A DNA stretch of 64,000 bases from Hordeum vulgare subsp. vulgare (taxonomy: Eukaryota > Streptophyta > Magnoliopsida > Poales > Poaceae). A model generated the notes under the pieces. It was given only the letters and a program-made list of their open reading frames with translations, ran no database searches and was not told the origin of the DNA. The translations under genes and the position numbers were made by a program. Shown piece by piece: positions 46,296 through 57,380 of the stretch (position 1 is its first letter; the number at the start of each line of letters is the position of its first letter). Location of the stretch: contig NC_058522.1 in assembly GCF_904849725.1 (NCBI RefSeq), positions 460,228,844 to 460,292,843 of the forward strand. Direction: 5' to 3'.

Positions 46296-47167
46296 ATGGC
46301 TCGCTCAATAGCAACCCTGAATTTCAATACGTTCCTAGAGAAAGCTAAATTGAAAGGTTATGGAAGCAACTTTGTTGACTGGGCTCGTAATCTGAGGCTT
46401 ATCCGCGCTGCAGGCCAAAAAATTATGTCCTTGATGTTGCGCTAGGAGATGCACCACCCACCACGGCTGACCAAGACGTTTTGAACGCTTGGCAAGCGCG
46501 TAAGGATGACTACTCACTAGTTCAATGTGTAGTCTTGTATGGCTTAGAACCGGGACTTCAAAGACGTTTTGAACGTCATGGAGCATATGAGATGTTCCAG
46601 GAGTTGAAGTTTATCTCTGAGAAGAACGCCCAGATCGAGAGGTATGAGACCTCTGATAAGTTCTATGCTTGCAAGATGGAGGAGAATTCGTCTGTCAGTG
46701 AACATGTGTTTAGAATGTCTGGGTACTCAAACTATCTAGCTGAGCTAGCGATTGAACTCCCGCAAGAAGCTATCACTGACAGAATTCTTCAATCACTGCC
46801 GCTTAGCTATAAAGGCTTCGTGTTGAACTATAACATGCAAGGGATGAATAAGTCAACCGGTGAGCTGTTTGCGATGCTGAAAGTCGCAGAGTCAGAAATC
46901 GGGAAAGAACATCAAGTGTTGATGGTCAATAAGACCACTAGTTTCAAGAAAAACGGCAAAGGCAAGAAGGGTAACTCCAAGAAGAGCGGCAAAACTGTTG
47001 CCACTCCGACGAAGAAACCCAAGGCTGGACCTAAGTCGGAAAGTGAGTGCTATTATTGCAAGGGGACTGGTCACTGGAAGCGCAATTTCCCCAAGTATTT
47101 GGCCGATAAGAATGCGGCCGACGCCAAACAAGGTATATGTGATATACATGTTATTGATTGTACCTAA
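46296..47167 (+). pseudogene. Angela no. 3 gag with zinc knuckle
   Basis: Gag starts at ATG 46296 (MARSIATLNF). A 1-bp deletion in the A run near 46425 shifts the frame to the open frame that carries the rest (from about 46430 to 47167). The nucleocapsid zinc knuckle (CYYCKGTGHWKRNF, 47048-47089) has C-X2-C-X4-H but Phe in place of the last Cys. Lys-rich flanks (KKNGKGKKGNSKK) fit RNA binding. Another frame change near 47155 ends it early. The intact protein would coat the element RNA; this one is not functional. Confidence 0.8.
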
Positions 47168-50100
47168 CCAGCTCTCGTAGTAGTGCCTGGGTATTTGCAC
47201 TTCTGTTGCTCACATTTGCAACTCAAAGCAGGAACTGTGGAATAAACGAAGGCTGTCGAAGGATGAAGTGACGATGCGCGTGGGAAATGGTTCCAAGGTT
47301 GATGCGATCTCCATCGGCACGGTATCACTTCAGTTACCATCGAGATTAGTTATGAACTTAAATAATTGTTATTTAGTGCATGCGTTAAGCATGAACATTA
47401 TATCTGGATCCTGTTTATTGCGAGACGGTTACTCATTTAAGTCAGAAAATAATGGTTGTTCTATTTATATGAGTAATATCTTTTATGGTCATGCACCCAA
47501 TGTGAGGGGTTTGTTCATATTGAATCTCGATTGTGATGACACTCATATCCATAACATTGAGACCAAAAGATGTAGAGTTAACAATGATAACGCCACTTTC
47601 TTGTGGCACTGCCGCTTAGGTCATATTGGTGTTAAGCGCATGAAGAAACTCCATGCTGATGGGCTTTTGGAGTCACTTGATTTTGAATCACTTGACACAT
47701 GCAAGCCATGCCTCATGGGCAAGATGATTAAGACTCCGTTCTCTGGAACAATGGAGCGTGCAAGTGACTTGTTGGAAATCATACATACTGATGTGTGCGG
47801 ACCAATGAGTGTGGAGGCGCGCGGCGGATATCGTTGTTTTCTCACCTTCACCGACGATTTGAGTAGGTATGGCTATATCTACTTGATGAAGCACAAGTCT
47901 GAAACATTTGAAAAGTTCAAACAATTTCAGTGTGAAGTTGAAAATCATCGTAGCAAGAAGATCAAGTTCCTACGATCTGATCAAGGGGGTGAATATCTGA
48001 GTTACGAGTTTGGTGCTCACTTAAGACAATGTGGAATTGTTTCACACTTGATACCACCTAGAACACCACAATGTAATGGTGTGTCCGAACGTCGTAATCG
48101 TACTTAATTAGATATGGTGCGATCTATGATGTCTCTTACCGAGTTGCCATTATCGTTTTGGGGCTATGCATTAGAGACAGCTGCATTCATTTTAAATAGG
48201 GCACCATCAAAATCCGTTCATACAACACCATATGAGCTATGGTATGGCAAGAAGCCAAAGTTGTGTTTCTTAAAGTTTGGGGATGCGATGCTTATGTCAA
48301 AAAGCTTCAGCCTGAAAAGCTGGAACCCAAAGCGGAAAAGTGTGTCTTCATAGGTTACCCAAAAGAGACAGTTGGGTACACCTTCTATCTTAGATCCGAG
48401 GGCAAAGTGTTTGTCACTAAAAACGGAGCTTTTCTTGAGAAAGAGTTTTCTCGAAAGAATTGAGTGGGAGGAAGATAGAACTTTATGAGGTTGTGGAACC
48501 TCTGCTTCAACAAGATGGTGGCGCAGGGAAGAAAGAAATTTCTGTCGAGGTGACACCAGTTGAAGAGGAAGCTAATGATGATGACCATGAAGCTTCGGAT
48601 CAAGTTATTGTCGGACCTCGTAGGTCGACAAGAGCACGTACTGCTCCTGAGTGGTACGGGAATCATGTCTTATCTATCATGTTGTTAGACAACAATGAGC
48701 CTGCGAATTATGGAGAAGCAATGGTGGGCCCAGATTCCAACAGATGGTTAGAGGCCATGAAATCCGAGATAGGATCTATGTATGAAAACAAAGTGTGGAC
48801 TTTGGAAGTATTACCTGAAGGTCGCAAGGCTATTCAGAACAAATGGATCTTTAAGAAGAAGACGGACGCGGACGGTAATGTGACCGTTTATAAAGCTCAA
48901 CTTGTGGCAAAGGGTTTTTTCACAAGTTCAAGGAGTTGACTACGATGAGACATTCTCACTCATAGCGATGCTTAAGTCCGTCCGAATCATGTTACCGATA
49001 GCTGCATTTTTTGATTATGAAATCTGGCTGATGGATGTCAAAACAACGTTCCTTAATGGGTTTCTTAAGGAAGAGTTGTATATGATGCAACCCAAATGTT
49101 TTGTCGATCCAGAGAATGCTGACAAATTATGCAAGCTCCAAACATCCATTTATGGACTGGTGCAAGCATCTCGGAGTTGGAATAAGCGCTTTGATGAGGT
49201 GATCAAGGCGTTTGGGTTTATACAAGTTGTAGGAGAAGCTTGTATTTACAAGAAAGTGAGTGGGAGCTCTGTAGCGTTTCTAATATTATATGTGGATGAC
49301 ATATTGCTGATTGGAAACAATGTGGAGTTTTTGGAGAGCGTAAAGGATTACTTGAACAAAAGTTTTTCAATGAAAGACCTAGGAGAAGTTGCTTACATAT
49401 TAGGCATTAAGATCTATAGAGATAGATCGAGGCGGCTAATAGGACTTTCACAAAGCACATACCTTGATAAAGTTTTGAAGAAGTTCAAAATGGAACAATC
49501 CAAGAAAGGGTTCTTGCGTGTGTTACAAGGTATAAAGTTGAGTAAGACTCAGTGTCTAGTAACTGCAGAAGATGGAGAAAAGATGAGTACCGTCCCCTAT
49601 GCTTCAGTCATAGGGTCTATCATGTATGCAATGCTATGCACAAGACCGGACATCAGCCTGACCATAAGCATGGCAAGCAGATTTCAAAGTGATCCAGGAG
49701 TGGAACACTAGGCGGCGGTCAAGAATATTCTGAAATACCTGAAAAGGACTAAGGAAATGTTTCTTGTTTATGGAGGTGCGAAGAGCTCTTCGTAAAGGGT
49801 TACGTCGATGCAAGCTTTGACACTGATCGGGATGACTCCAAGTCACAAACCGGATACATATTTATTCTCAATGGGGGTGCGGTAAGCTGGTGCAGTTCCA
49901 AGCAAAGCGTCGTAGCAGATTCTACATGTGAAGCGGGGTACATGGCTGCCTCGGAGGCAGCTAAGGAGGGTGTCTCGATGAAGCAGTTCATGACAGATCT
50001 TGGAGTTATGCCAAGCGCACTAAATCTAATAACTCTGTTCTGTGACAACACTGGTGTCATTGCTCTGGCCAAGGAACCAAGGTTTCACAAGAAGACCAGA

Positions 50101-50271
50101 CACATCAAACGACGCTTCAACCTCATCCGCAACTGTGTCGAAGGAGAGGACGTAAATATTTGCAAAGTGCACACGAATCTGAATGTTGCAGATCCGCTGA
50201 CTAAACTTCTTCCACGAGCAAAGCATGATCAACACCAGAACTTTATGGGTGTTAGATTCATTCCAATGTAA
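47168..50271 (+). pseudogene. Angela no. 3 pol (protease, integrase, RT, RNase H)
   Basis: Copia order is seen: protease region (from about 47168), integrase zinc part (LWHCRLGHIGVKRM ... CKPCLMGK, about 47600-47720), integrase core (IHTDVCGPM, FLTFTDDLSRYGY), reverse transcriptase (WIFKKKTDADG; YVDD at 49289-49300), and RNase H (GYVDASFDT about 49798 to stop 50269-50271). Lesions: TAA 48105-48107, frameshifts near 48265-48285, 48455 and 48915, TAG 49709-49711 (where the family has Trp), and a frameshift near 49780. Each enzyme would be truncated. Confidence 0.85.
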
Positions 50272-50311
50272 ATCACATAGCGATGTGAGACTAGATTATT
50301 GACTCTAGTCC

Positions 50312-50322
50312 AAGTGGGAGAC
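50312..50322 (+). other. Polypurine tract of Angela no. 3
   Basis: AAGTGGGAGAC directly before the 3' LTR. Confidence 0.75.
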
Positions 50323-52119
50323 TGTTGGAAATATGTCCTAGAGGCAATAATAAAATAGTTATTATTATATTTCCTGTTTCAAGATAATCGTTTATTATCC
50401 ATGCTATAATTATATTGAATGGAAATATAAATGCATGTGTGGATATATAGACAAAGCTATGTCCCTAGTAAGTCTCTAGTTGACTAGCTAGTTGATCAAG
50501 GATGGTTAAGGTTTCCTAACCATAGACAAGTGTTGTCACTTGATGACGGGATCACATCATTGGGAGAATAATGTGATGGACAAGACCCAAACTATAAATG
50601 TAGCATGTGATCGTGTCATTTTGTTGCTATTGTTTTCTGCATGTCAAGTATTCATTCCTATGACCATGAGATCATGTAACTCAGTGACACCGGATGAATG
50701 CCTTGTGTATATCAAACGTCGCAACGTTATTGGGTGACTATAAAGATACTCTACAGGTATCTCTGAAGGTGTCCGTTGAGTTAGCATGGATCAAGACTAG
50801 GATTTGTCACTCCGTGTGACGGATAGGTATCTCGGGGCCCACTCGGTAATACAACATCACATACAAGCCTTGCAAGCAGAGTGACTAAAGAGTTAGTCAC
50901 GGGATCTTGTATTACGGAACGAGTAAAGAGACTTGCTAGTAATGAGATTGAAATAGTTATGGGGATACCGACGATCAAATCTCAGGCAAGTAACATACCG
51001 AAGGACAAAGGGAATGATATACGGGATTGTTTGAATCCTTGACATAGAGGCTCAACCGATAAGATCTTCGTAGAATATGTAGGATCCAATATGGACATCC
51101 AAGTCCCGCTATTGGATATTGACCGGGGAGTGTCTCAGGTCATGTCTGCATAGTTCTCGAACCCGCAGGGTCTGCACACTTAAGGTTCGGTGACATTTCG
51201 GTATAGTTGAGTTATAGGTGCTGGTGACCGAAGTTTTGTTCGGAGTCCCGGATGAGATCCTGGACGTCACGAGGGTTTTCGGAATGGTCCGGAAATGAAG
51301 ATTGATATATAGGATTGTTGCATTTGGCTTCCAGAAAGATTTCGGGCATTGTCGGTAGTGTACCGGGAGTGACGAATGGGTTCCGGGATTTTACCGGGAG
51401 GGGCCACCCACCCGGGAGAAAACCTAATAGGCCCATGGGCGGCACACCAGCCCTTAGTGGGCTGGTGAAGCCAGCCCAATAGGGCTATTTCGGCCAAGGA
51501 GAAAAAAACAAGGTAAAAGGAAAAAAAAGAGGAGTTGGGAAGGAAGGAAGGGACTCCTCCGTCCAAACCGAATTGGAGGAGGATCCCTCCTCTCCTTCCT
51601 CGGCCGAAGCACTCCTACTTGGAGTAGGAGGCAAGCCCCACCCCTTGGTTCCTCCTATATATACTAGAGGTTTTAGGGTTTTTGAGGCACAACTTTGCCA
51701 TGTGCAACCCTAAACCTCTACTTCGTAGTTCTCCCTCTAGATCGGATTTCTGATGTGCTTAGGCGAAGCCCTACAGGAATAAGATCAACAGCACCATCGG
51801 CTTGCCGTCACGCTATCGAAGAACTCATCTAATTCCCCGTCTCTCTTGCTGGATCAAGAAGGTAAAGATCGTCATCGAGTTGTACGTGTGCTGAACACGG
51901 AGGTGCCGTCCGTTTGGTACTAGATCGGGACGGATCGTGGGACGATGGCGATTTGGATCGGGAAGACGTTCCACTACATCAACCGCGTTTCTTAACGCTT
52001 CCCGCTTAGCGATCTACAAGGGTATGTAGATCCAATCTCCCTCTCGAAGATGATCATCACCATGATAGATCTTCGTGTGCGTAGGAAATTTTTTGTTTCC
52101 CATGCAACGATTCCCAACA
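50323..52119 (+). repeat. 3' LTR of Angela no. 3
   Basis: 1797 bp, the same length as the 5' LTR, ending CGATTCCCAACA, followed by the duplication ACAAG. Confidence 0.92.
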
Positions 52120-53540
52120 ACAAGTTGAGCCAAGGTGATCCATTATTGCCTTTTTAATTCATTTTTATTGTTGACAAATTGCATGCTTTATTGCATAATG
52201 TTGTACAATAAAGAGGTTTAGATGCCATTAAGATTTGGGAGAGGGCACTCACAATATGAAATGAAATAATGAAATATACTATTTACTGATCAATCCATCC
52301 TTTCCTTCCGGGCGGCATCGGACCAAGCGGTGATTTTCAAGGATGTTTTAAACACTTATGCTTCAGCTATTGGACAACTTATAAACCCTTTGAAGTGCTC
52401 CATCCTATTCCCTAAAAGTTGTCATGGTCCGGTTTGTGAGGAAATGAAAAATACTTGGGTTGTTACTCAAGAAGAATTTGATCCAAAATATCATTGCTTG
52501 TATGTTCCAGCTGGCAGAATGGATAAAGGAAGGTTTGAATCCCTCAATTCAGACTGAGTAAGCGACTCGTTGACTGGAGTGATAGATATTCCTCCTTGGT
52601 GTGTGTATCCCAAGCCATTCCTACCTACGTCATGAGCATATTCAAGTGAGATTTTTCGGTCCGTGGTGATTTGACAAAAATGATGAGAGCAATGGACAAT
52701 ACCAAATCATGATGAAATAATTTGTGCAAAGCAGTCCATCGGAAAACTGCAAGAGACTAATTACTCGTCCCTATGCAACTTATCATTGGACTGCAATCCA
52801 AGAGCAATGGCTACCAAAACATTGATGAGATAATCATTGACGACGATGAGTGGTTGTTCCACCTTCTCGCGGGCTCACATGAACAGATCACAAACATGGT
52901 CATAATGGTGCTCTAGAGAATTTGGCACCTCTATAACGAACTCTCACATGACATGATAATCCCACTTCTCTAGGTGTCGTGTTCCTTTTTGAACGGCTAA
53001 TATAACTCATTTAGCTATATTTCATTGAAGGTAGAAGACCAAATCAAAGTAAAATCTCCTATGGTGTTGGACCTGGTCGCAAAGCAAGATAAACTGAAAC
53101 CCCAGAGCCTCAAAATGAGCCATGGTTGGGTCCACCGACAAGTTGGGTTTCCCTTTCTGTCGATGGTTCTTTCTACACTGTAGACGACACGACGTGTTTC
53201 GGCATGATATTAAGAGACGAGAAGGGAGGGGTAATTTTTGCTGCCTACCGAAGGCTCTTCCACTGCAATGAGGCCCTTGAGGCCAGATTACAAGCAATAT
53301 TGGAAGGGCTTACCTTGGCTTCTAAACGTTACAATCTTCTGGTAAAACTTCGGCCCAATTGCGTAGTTGCTTTTAAGACACTCATTTGTAATTCCGTCGA
53401 GAATAAAGATAAGGTAGTTATTCTGTTAAAATCTCTCGTGTACAAACATAGTTGCACATTGTTTAGCAATTTTTGATTGATTTGGGGATAGCACGGCGTG
53501 TTGGCTTAATGCACTCCCTCCTTGTATGAAGATTGTAAGG
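52120..53540 (+). pseudogene. LINE reverse transcriptase and RNase H, right part
   Basis: Continues the LINE from 43246: SQGDPLLPF, then TYASAIGQLINPLKCSI and VTQEEFDPKYHCLYVPAGRM (52330-52557), LSKRLVDWSDRYSS, AIPTYVMSIF, then after an internal loss the C-terminal RNase H (LSVDGSF...GMILRDEKGGVIFAA...EALEARLQAILEGL, 53140-53330) and IDLGIARRVG near 53480. This is the standard C-terminal order of plant L1-type ORF2. Many stops. No poly(A) tail is evident at the end. Confidence 0.75.
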
Positions 53541-53544
53541 ACAT

Positions 53545-54620
53545 CTGTAACACCGACCCTCAAAACGGACATCGCATCCGTCTGGGGACCGGTGGGGACC
53601 AGTCCACAAACACTTACGCGAGAGCCGACTATCCAACCGTAGAAACATACGAATCAAAGAGAATTTCAACAAACCAAGCAAATTTCATGCAAATCAGATG
53701 ATTTTCATATAAACCGGAGCATCATCATAACATATTTAAAAAAAATCATTAAAAATGCGAAACCTAAACCTAGCCTACGGCGGCGTCCATCCTTCACGTC
53801 CTTGTTGTTCCCTTCGAGAGATCATCGGGTCCATCTGATCGTCTCCATGAGTGGCGAAGATGAGACCCGTGAAGTGAAAGTGTAGTAACCGGCGAGGAAG
53901 AGTATAACATAGAAGACGGACCAACCCACTTGGGACTCGAGGCCCCGCCGCCTCTCATACCCTACTCGTCCTCATCGAAGTCGACAACATGTATATCACT
54001 GGTGGATGGGAAGTCCACGATCGGCATGGACAAGACGTCATGCTCATCGTCCCACCAGTGCCCACGAAAGTTCCTTGGCGGCACGTAGCACGCATAGCTG
54101 GCGGCGTTCTCTTCTGTGATCGCCTGCACTGCCAGCACCTCCTCTGTGTCGTCCTCTACCGAGTCCAAATACGTCGGGACAACATTGTGAGCGGTGGCCT
54201 GAGCGCATGAGGCCTCATAGAACCCCGTTGCTCGACGACAAAATTTGGGTTCACCGCGACCATGGTTGCCACCGCTTCCTCGCATTGTCATGGAAGTTCT
54301 AGCGGCAATCTCACATGACTCTCACGTCGCCACCGCTTCCTCACGTTGCCATGGCAGTTCTACGTCGCTCGCATGTTCTTGAAAAACCAGAATTTACTAT
54401 ATGGTTTGTCCATATGAACCCTACAATCACCAGCCATCAAGCAACATTTGGTGACGCGGTCTCCTCCTCGAAGATGACGTAGTTAAGGTCCTCCTCGCGA
54501 AGACCCAATTCTTCCATCACCTTCGCTACATTATGAGTTGTAGTCTAGCCCGCCTTCCCATCCATAGACAACGGACCAAGGCTGGGCGACGACCATGCGA
54601 ATCACCCTCAATCACTCTGA
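53545..54620 (-). mobile_element. DNA-transposon-like remnant
   Basis: Starts near CATCTGTAACACCGACCCTC, a GC-rich terminus of a type I have seen in Triticeae DNA transposons. It holds a 109-codon minus frame (54291-53962: MTMRGSGGNHGRGEPKFCRR ... AVQAITEENAASYACY ... GHWWDDEHDV ... DIHVVDFDEDE). The frame is protein-like and acidic at its end; I cannot assign it to a superfamily. The right end and a target duplication were not found. A roughly 62-bp tandem duplication (GCCACCGCTTCCTC...) lies at 54267-54367. Confidence 0.35.
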
Positions 54621-55055
54621 GTCCAGTCCCCTGGTGGAGGCCGTGGCAGGGAAGGAAAAAAAGTCACAATGACAATAAGTCACCTCCGTGAGAAAAGTAA
54701 CCCTAGCCAAGGCAATGAAAAGGATCCCGCATGCGTGTAGGTAAGACACACGAATGGCTAGTGTCTCGGAAAAAAGGTCAATTCATCCAAAATCACTAAT
54801 TAAAAAGTACACCTTTCAAGGATCGCTTCCACCTCACTATGTTGCAACAAGTGGCGCACTGCATGCATGTCATTTGTCGCAACCTTAGAATTTTCCTTTT
54901 TTCGTAGATTCGTATTTTCAAAACGTTTTATCTCCTAAACGTGCGTCCAAATCTCAAATCGTTTTCACCGTTGTGTTTCTCGCGTCAAGATCTTCAAAAC
55001 TAGATCGCATGTTGATAGGTTTTAACGAATTTTTTTCAAAAAAAATCAAACCAAA
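54621..55055. other. Intergenic, no clear feature
   Basis: AT-rich with no ORF. It leads into the palindromic repeat. Confidence 0.4.
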
Positions 55056-55400
55056 AAAACGTGCCTCTCGCTATAAAAAAAGGTCATGCCTTTTGTGAAA
55101 GTAAAATCGTGTCTCTCACGAAAAGAAATGTTTTTTTTCCTTTCCGATAGGCACGGACGTACCTCTCACGAAGGTAAAATTGTGCCTCTCACGAAAATAA
55201 AATCGTGCCTCTCGCGATTTTTTTTAGAAAACGTGTTTGTTTCCTTTCCGAGAGGCATGGCCGTGGCTCTCGCGAAGGCAAGACCATGTCTGTCGCGGAA
55301 GCAAAACAGTGCCACTCGTGAAAAAATGTGTTTTTTTTCATTTCCGTGAGGCACGATCATTCCCCTAGTGAAGGCAAAGCGGTGCCTCAGAAGCAAAAAC
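55056..55400. repeat. Repeat block with spaced palindromes (GAGAGGCACG type)
   Basis: Words of the type GTGCCTCTCGCGAA recur about every 25-30 bp. Three imperfect 22-bp palindromes close to GAGAGGCACGGCCGTGCCTCTC lie at 55146-55167, 55250-55271 and 55346-55367, roughly 100 bp apart, each preceded by a run of T and TTTCC. Open frames through it (87 codons on both strands) are by-products of the repeat. Nature unknown; it could be part of a decayed DNA transposon. Confidence 0.55.
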
Positions 55401-55716
55401 GTGTCTCTCGTGAAAAAACAAAAACACACAATTTTTTCTGTTTTTTTAAAGAAAAATTCGTCAAAAAACTAAAAAACATCGATGAAAAACCGAAACACTA
55501 AAAAAATCATAAAAAACAGTCTAAAAAGGCGAAAACGCATGCGGAAAAATAATAAAAAAAATCTGAAGAAAACGCTCAAAATGCAACACATAGCGACGGC
55601 TGAAAACGTGCCAAATGACAGCACCGGAGTGCTTGCTGGAAGGCTCCTGAAGAAACACTTGTTAACCAGTTGCTCTTCAATTCATCCGTTTTCATTGAGC
55701 CAAGGCCAATAATACT
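55401..55716. other. A-rich spacer
   Basis: A-rich plus strand with AAAAAAC words; the 76-codon Lys-rich frame in it is a composition effect. No gene. Confidence 0.45.
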
Positions 55717-56082
55717 TTGATGTTCGTGCGGGCCAATAACCGGATGCAGCCCAGAAAATTAAAGAGGCCAAATCTTGAAAACATGGTTGGGCTGAATGCA
55801 GCCTACCAGGCCCGTTGCTTTTCTCCAAATCGCCCAATCGCGAAGATGGCCGCCGCCGCCGCCGATGTGCCGTCCCCCGACGCTTGCCTGCTGCCTCCCC
55901 AAACCCAACTCTCCCCGCCCACCCGTCACATCCCCTCGCCGACGCTCTCGACGCCGATGCCGAACATAGACGCCACCACACCCAGAAGCAGCAGGGCGGC
56001 GACGGCAGGCGGCAGCAGCAGCGGTGGCGATGAGGGCCGGCAGCAGCAGCGGCGAAGAGCACTTGAGCCCGGAGTAATGTAA
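55717..56082 (+). CDS. Low-confidence ORF upstream of the WEB gene
   Basis: 121 codons. An internal ATG at 55846 opens MAAAAADVPSPDACLLPPQ, Pro/Ser/Ala-rich, then RSSRAATAGGSSSGGDEG. GC-rich third positions after 55840 suggest a 5' exon or first-exon relic of a host gene. No domain and no clear downstream exon are visible. Confidence 0.2.
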   Translation: MMFVRANNRMQPRKLKRPNLENMVGLNAAYQARCFSPNRPIAKMAAAAADVPSPDACLLPPQTQLSPPTRHIPSPTLSTPMPNIDATTPRSSRAATAGGSSSGGDEGRQQQRRRALEPGVM

Positions 56083-56099
56083 AGGGGAGTGGTGACGGC

Positions 56100-57380
56100 G
56101 GCGAAGGTCAGGGAAGTGGCGGCGCTCCTCAAGCTCTCGGTTCGCTTTTTTTATTCTGTGTTAGGCCAGCTTCCTGCCCCTAATCGCATGGCTAAATCGT
56201 AGAGCAGCGGCAACGCCATGCCCCCAAAAATAGCCCAACGCTTATCTTTGGTGGATTCGGGGGGCCTCCATGCTTGGCGCGCGGCATTGCCTCCTCACCA
56301 CCCCCTCTCCCTTCTCCGCCCATCCTCTCCCAACCCGGATTCTAGTCCGGCCGGAGTCAGTTCTTTCCCCATCCGTTGAGGGACTTCTTGACAAGATGGG
56401 GACGAATGAAAAGGGATTCAAGTGAGGTATGCGCTTTTCTCTGTTTCAGGTTGATTTGTTTGCTCGTGTTATTTGGTTCCGTGTCACTGCATGATCTGCA
56501 TTTGTGCGAAAGAACCATGTTGGAAAATTCACTACATGCCCTTGCTGGAAATTGTCAAATTGTTGCAAGACCCATGAGAAATTAACAATCTGGCCTCTTT
56601 TTTGTCGCTAATTGCTTTTCTTTGTTGCTAACTTTGTCCGTTTCACTGGCCTAATGGGAATTGTTCAAGTGGGTCTAGGACCCGTGGTTAGTCCTTTGCA
56701 AAAAAAAGGGGGGAAATTTTAAAGATCTCGGTAGCAACTTTAAGTGCAAGGAAGAATGTGAAATGATAGATGAGGATTGCACACGATACTACATTGTACG
56801 GGTTGGTGCTTTTCAAACTATAAGCTCTTTACGTGGTATTACACAATCTTACCTAAGTGGATGTGCAAGCTAGATACACCAGAGTAGCCCTAAAAAAAAA
56901 TTCATGGCAGCTATCGTCTTTGAAACTAAAGTATTTGCAAACTATATGCCTTATCCGGAGTTCATGGAGATGCATAGCTTATGTCTGTCTGCTTGGAGAT
57001 CAGATGGCCAACACGCAATTGACCTGGCAATTTGGCTAGATGTGTATTTTTGCCAGCACAAAGGGCAAATCAATAACAAAAAACATCAAATTTGATCAAT
57101 TCTATGGATGTAAATTTTAAAAGTGCACATGGAGTTTTCTGGTAGAGCTCTACTGCTCTTGTCCTCTTATGAGAATTGACATACATTGGTTTGATAGATG
57201 AAAAGGGTTGAACTCATATGAAACTATTAAGATTTATAACTGTATGCCTCCTTTCTGGTTGTCAGTCAAGCAATGCTGTTTTATTTATTAACTCGCTAGT
57301 TACTTTTCAGGTACCCAATAGTAATGCTATCCATGATAATTATTTGAACTCGCCATCGCGTAATTCCTGCATGCCGTGGG
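56100..57380 (+). other. 5' region and probable first intron of the WEB gene
   Basis: GC-rich leader at 56200-56400. A candidate short exon ends AGTGAG|GTATGC at about 56427, and a candidate acceptor TTTTCAG|GTACCC lies at 57310. Joining them gives an open frame MKRDSSEVPNSNAIHDNYL that runs into TGA at 57398-57400, one base out of frame with the main CDS. The intron part (56430-57309) is AT-rich. Confidence 0.4.

Larger units (their letters stand above)
43247..52119 (+). mobile_element. Angela/BARE/WIS Copia element no. 3, nearly complete
   Basis: An 8873-bp element with two LTRs of 1797 bp each, an intact primer site and polypurine tract, nearly full-length gag-pol, and target duplication AAAAG (43242-43246) / ACAAG (52120-52124). 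It is inserted in a LINE reverse transcriptase. The LTRs differ by roughly 3-4% in the first 370 bases by eye. Pol is broken by several point lesions, so it cannot move by itself, but it is much better preserved than the other two copies. Confidence 0.92.

Noticed and set aside
53545..54291. Assignment of this remnant to PIF/Harbinger by its CATCT..CCGACCCTC end
   Set aside because: No second terminus, target duplication or diagnostic domain was found, so the superfamily is left open.
55482..55712. 76-codon Lys/Asn-rich frame
   Set aside because: A-rich low-complexity DNA; no start context, domain or splice evidence.
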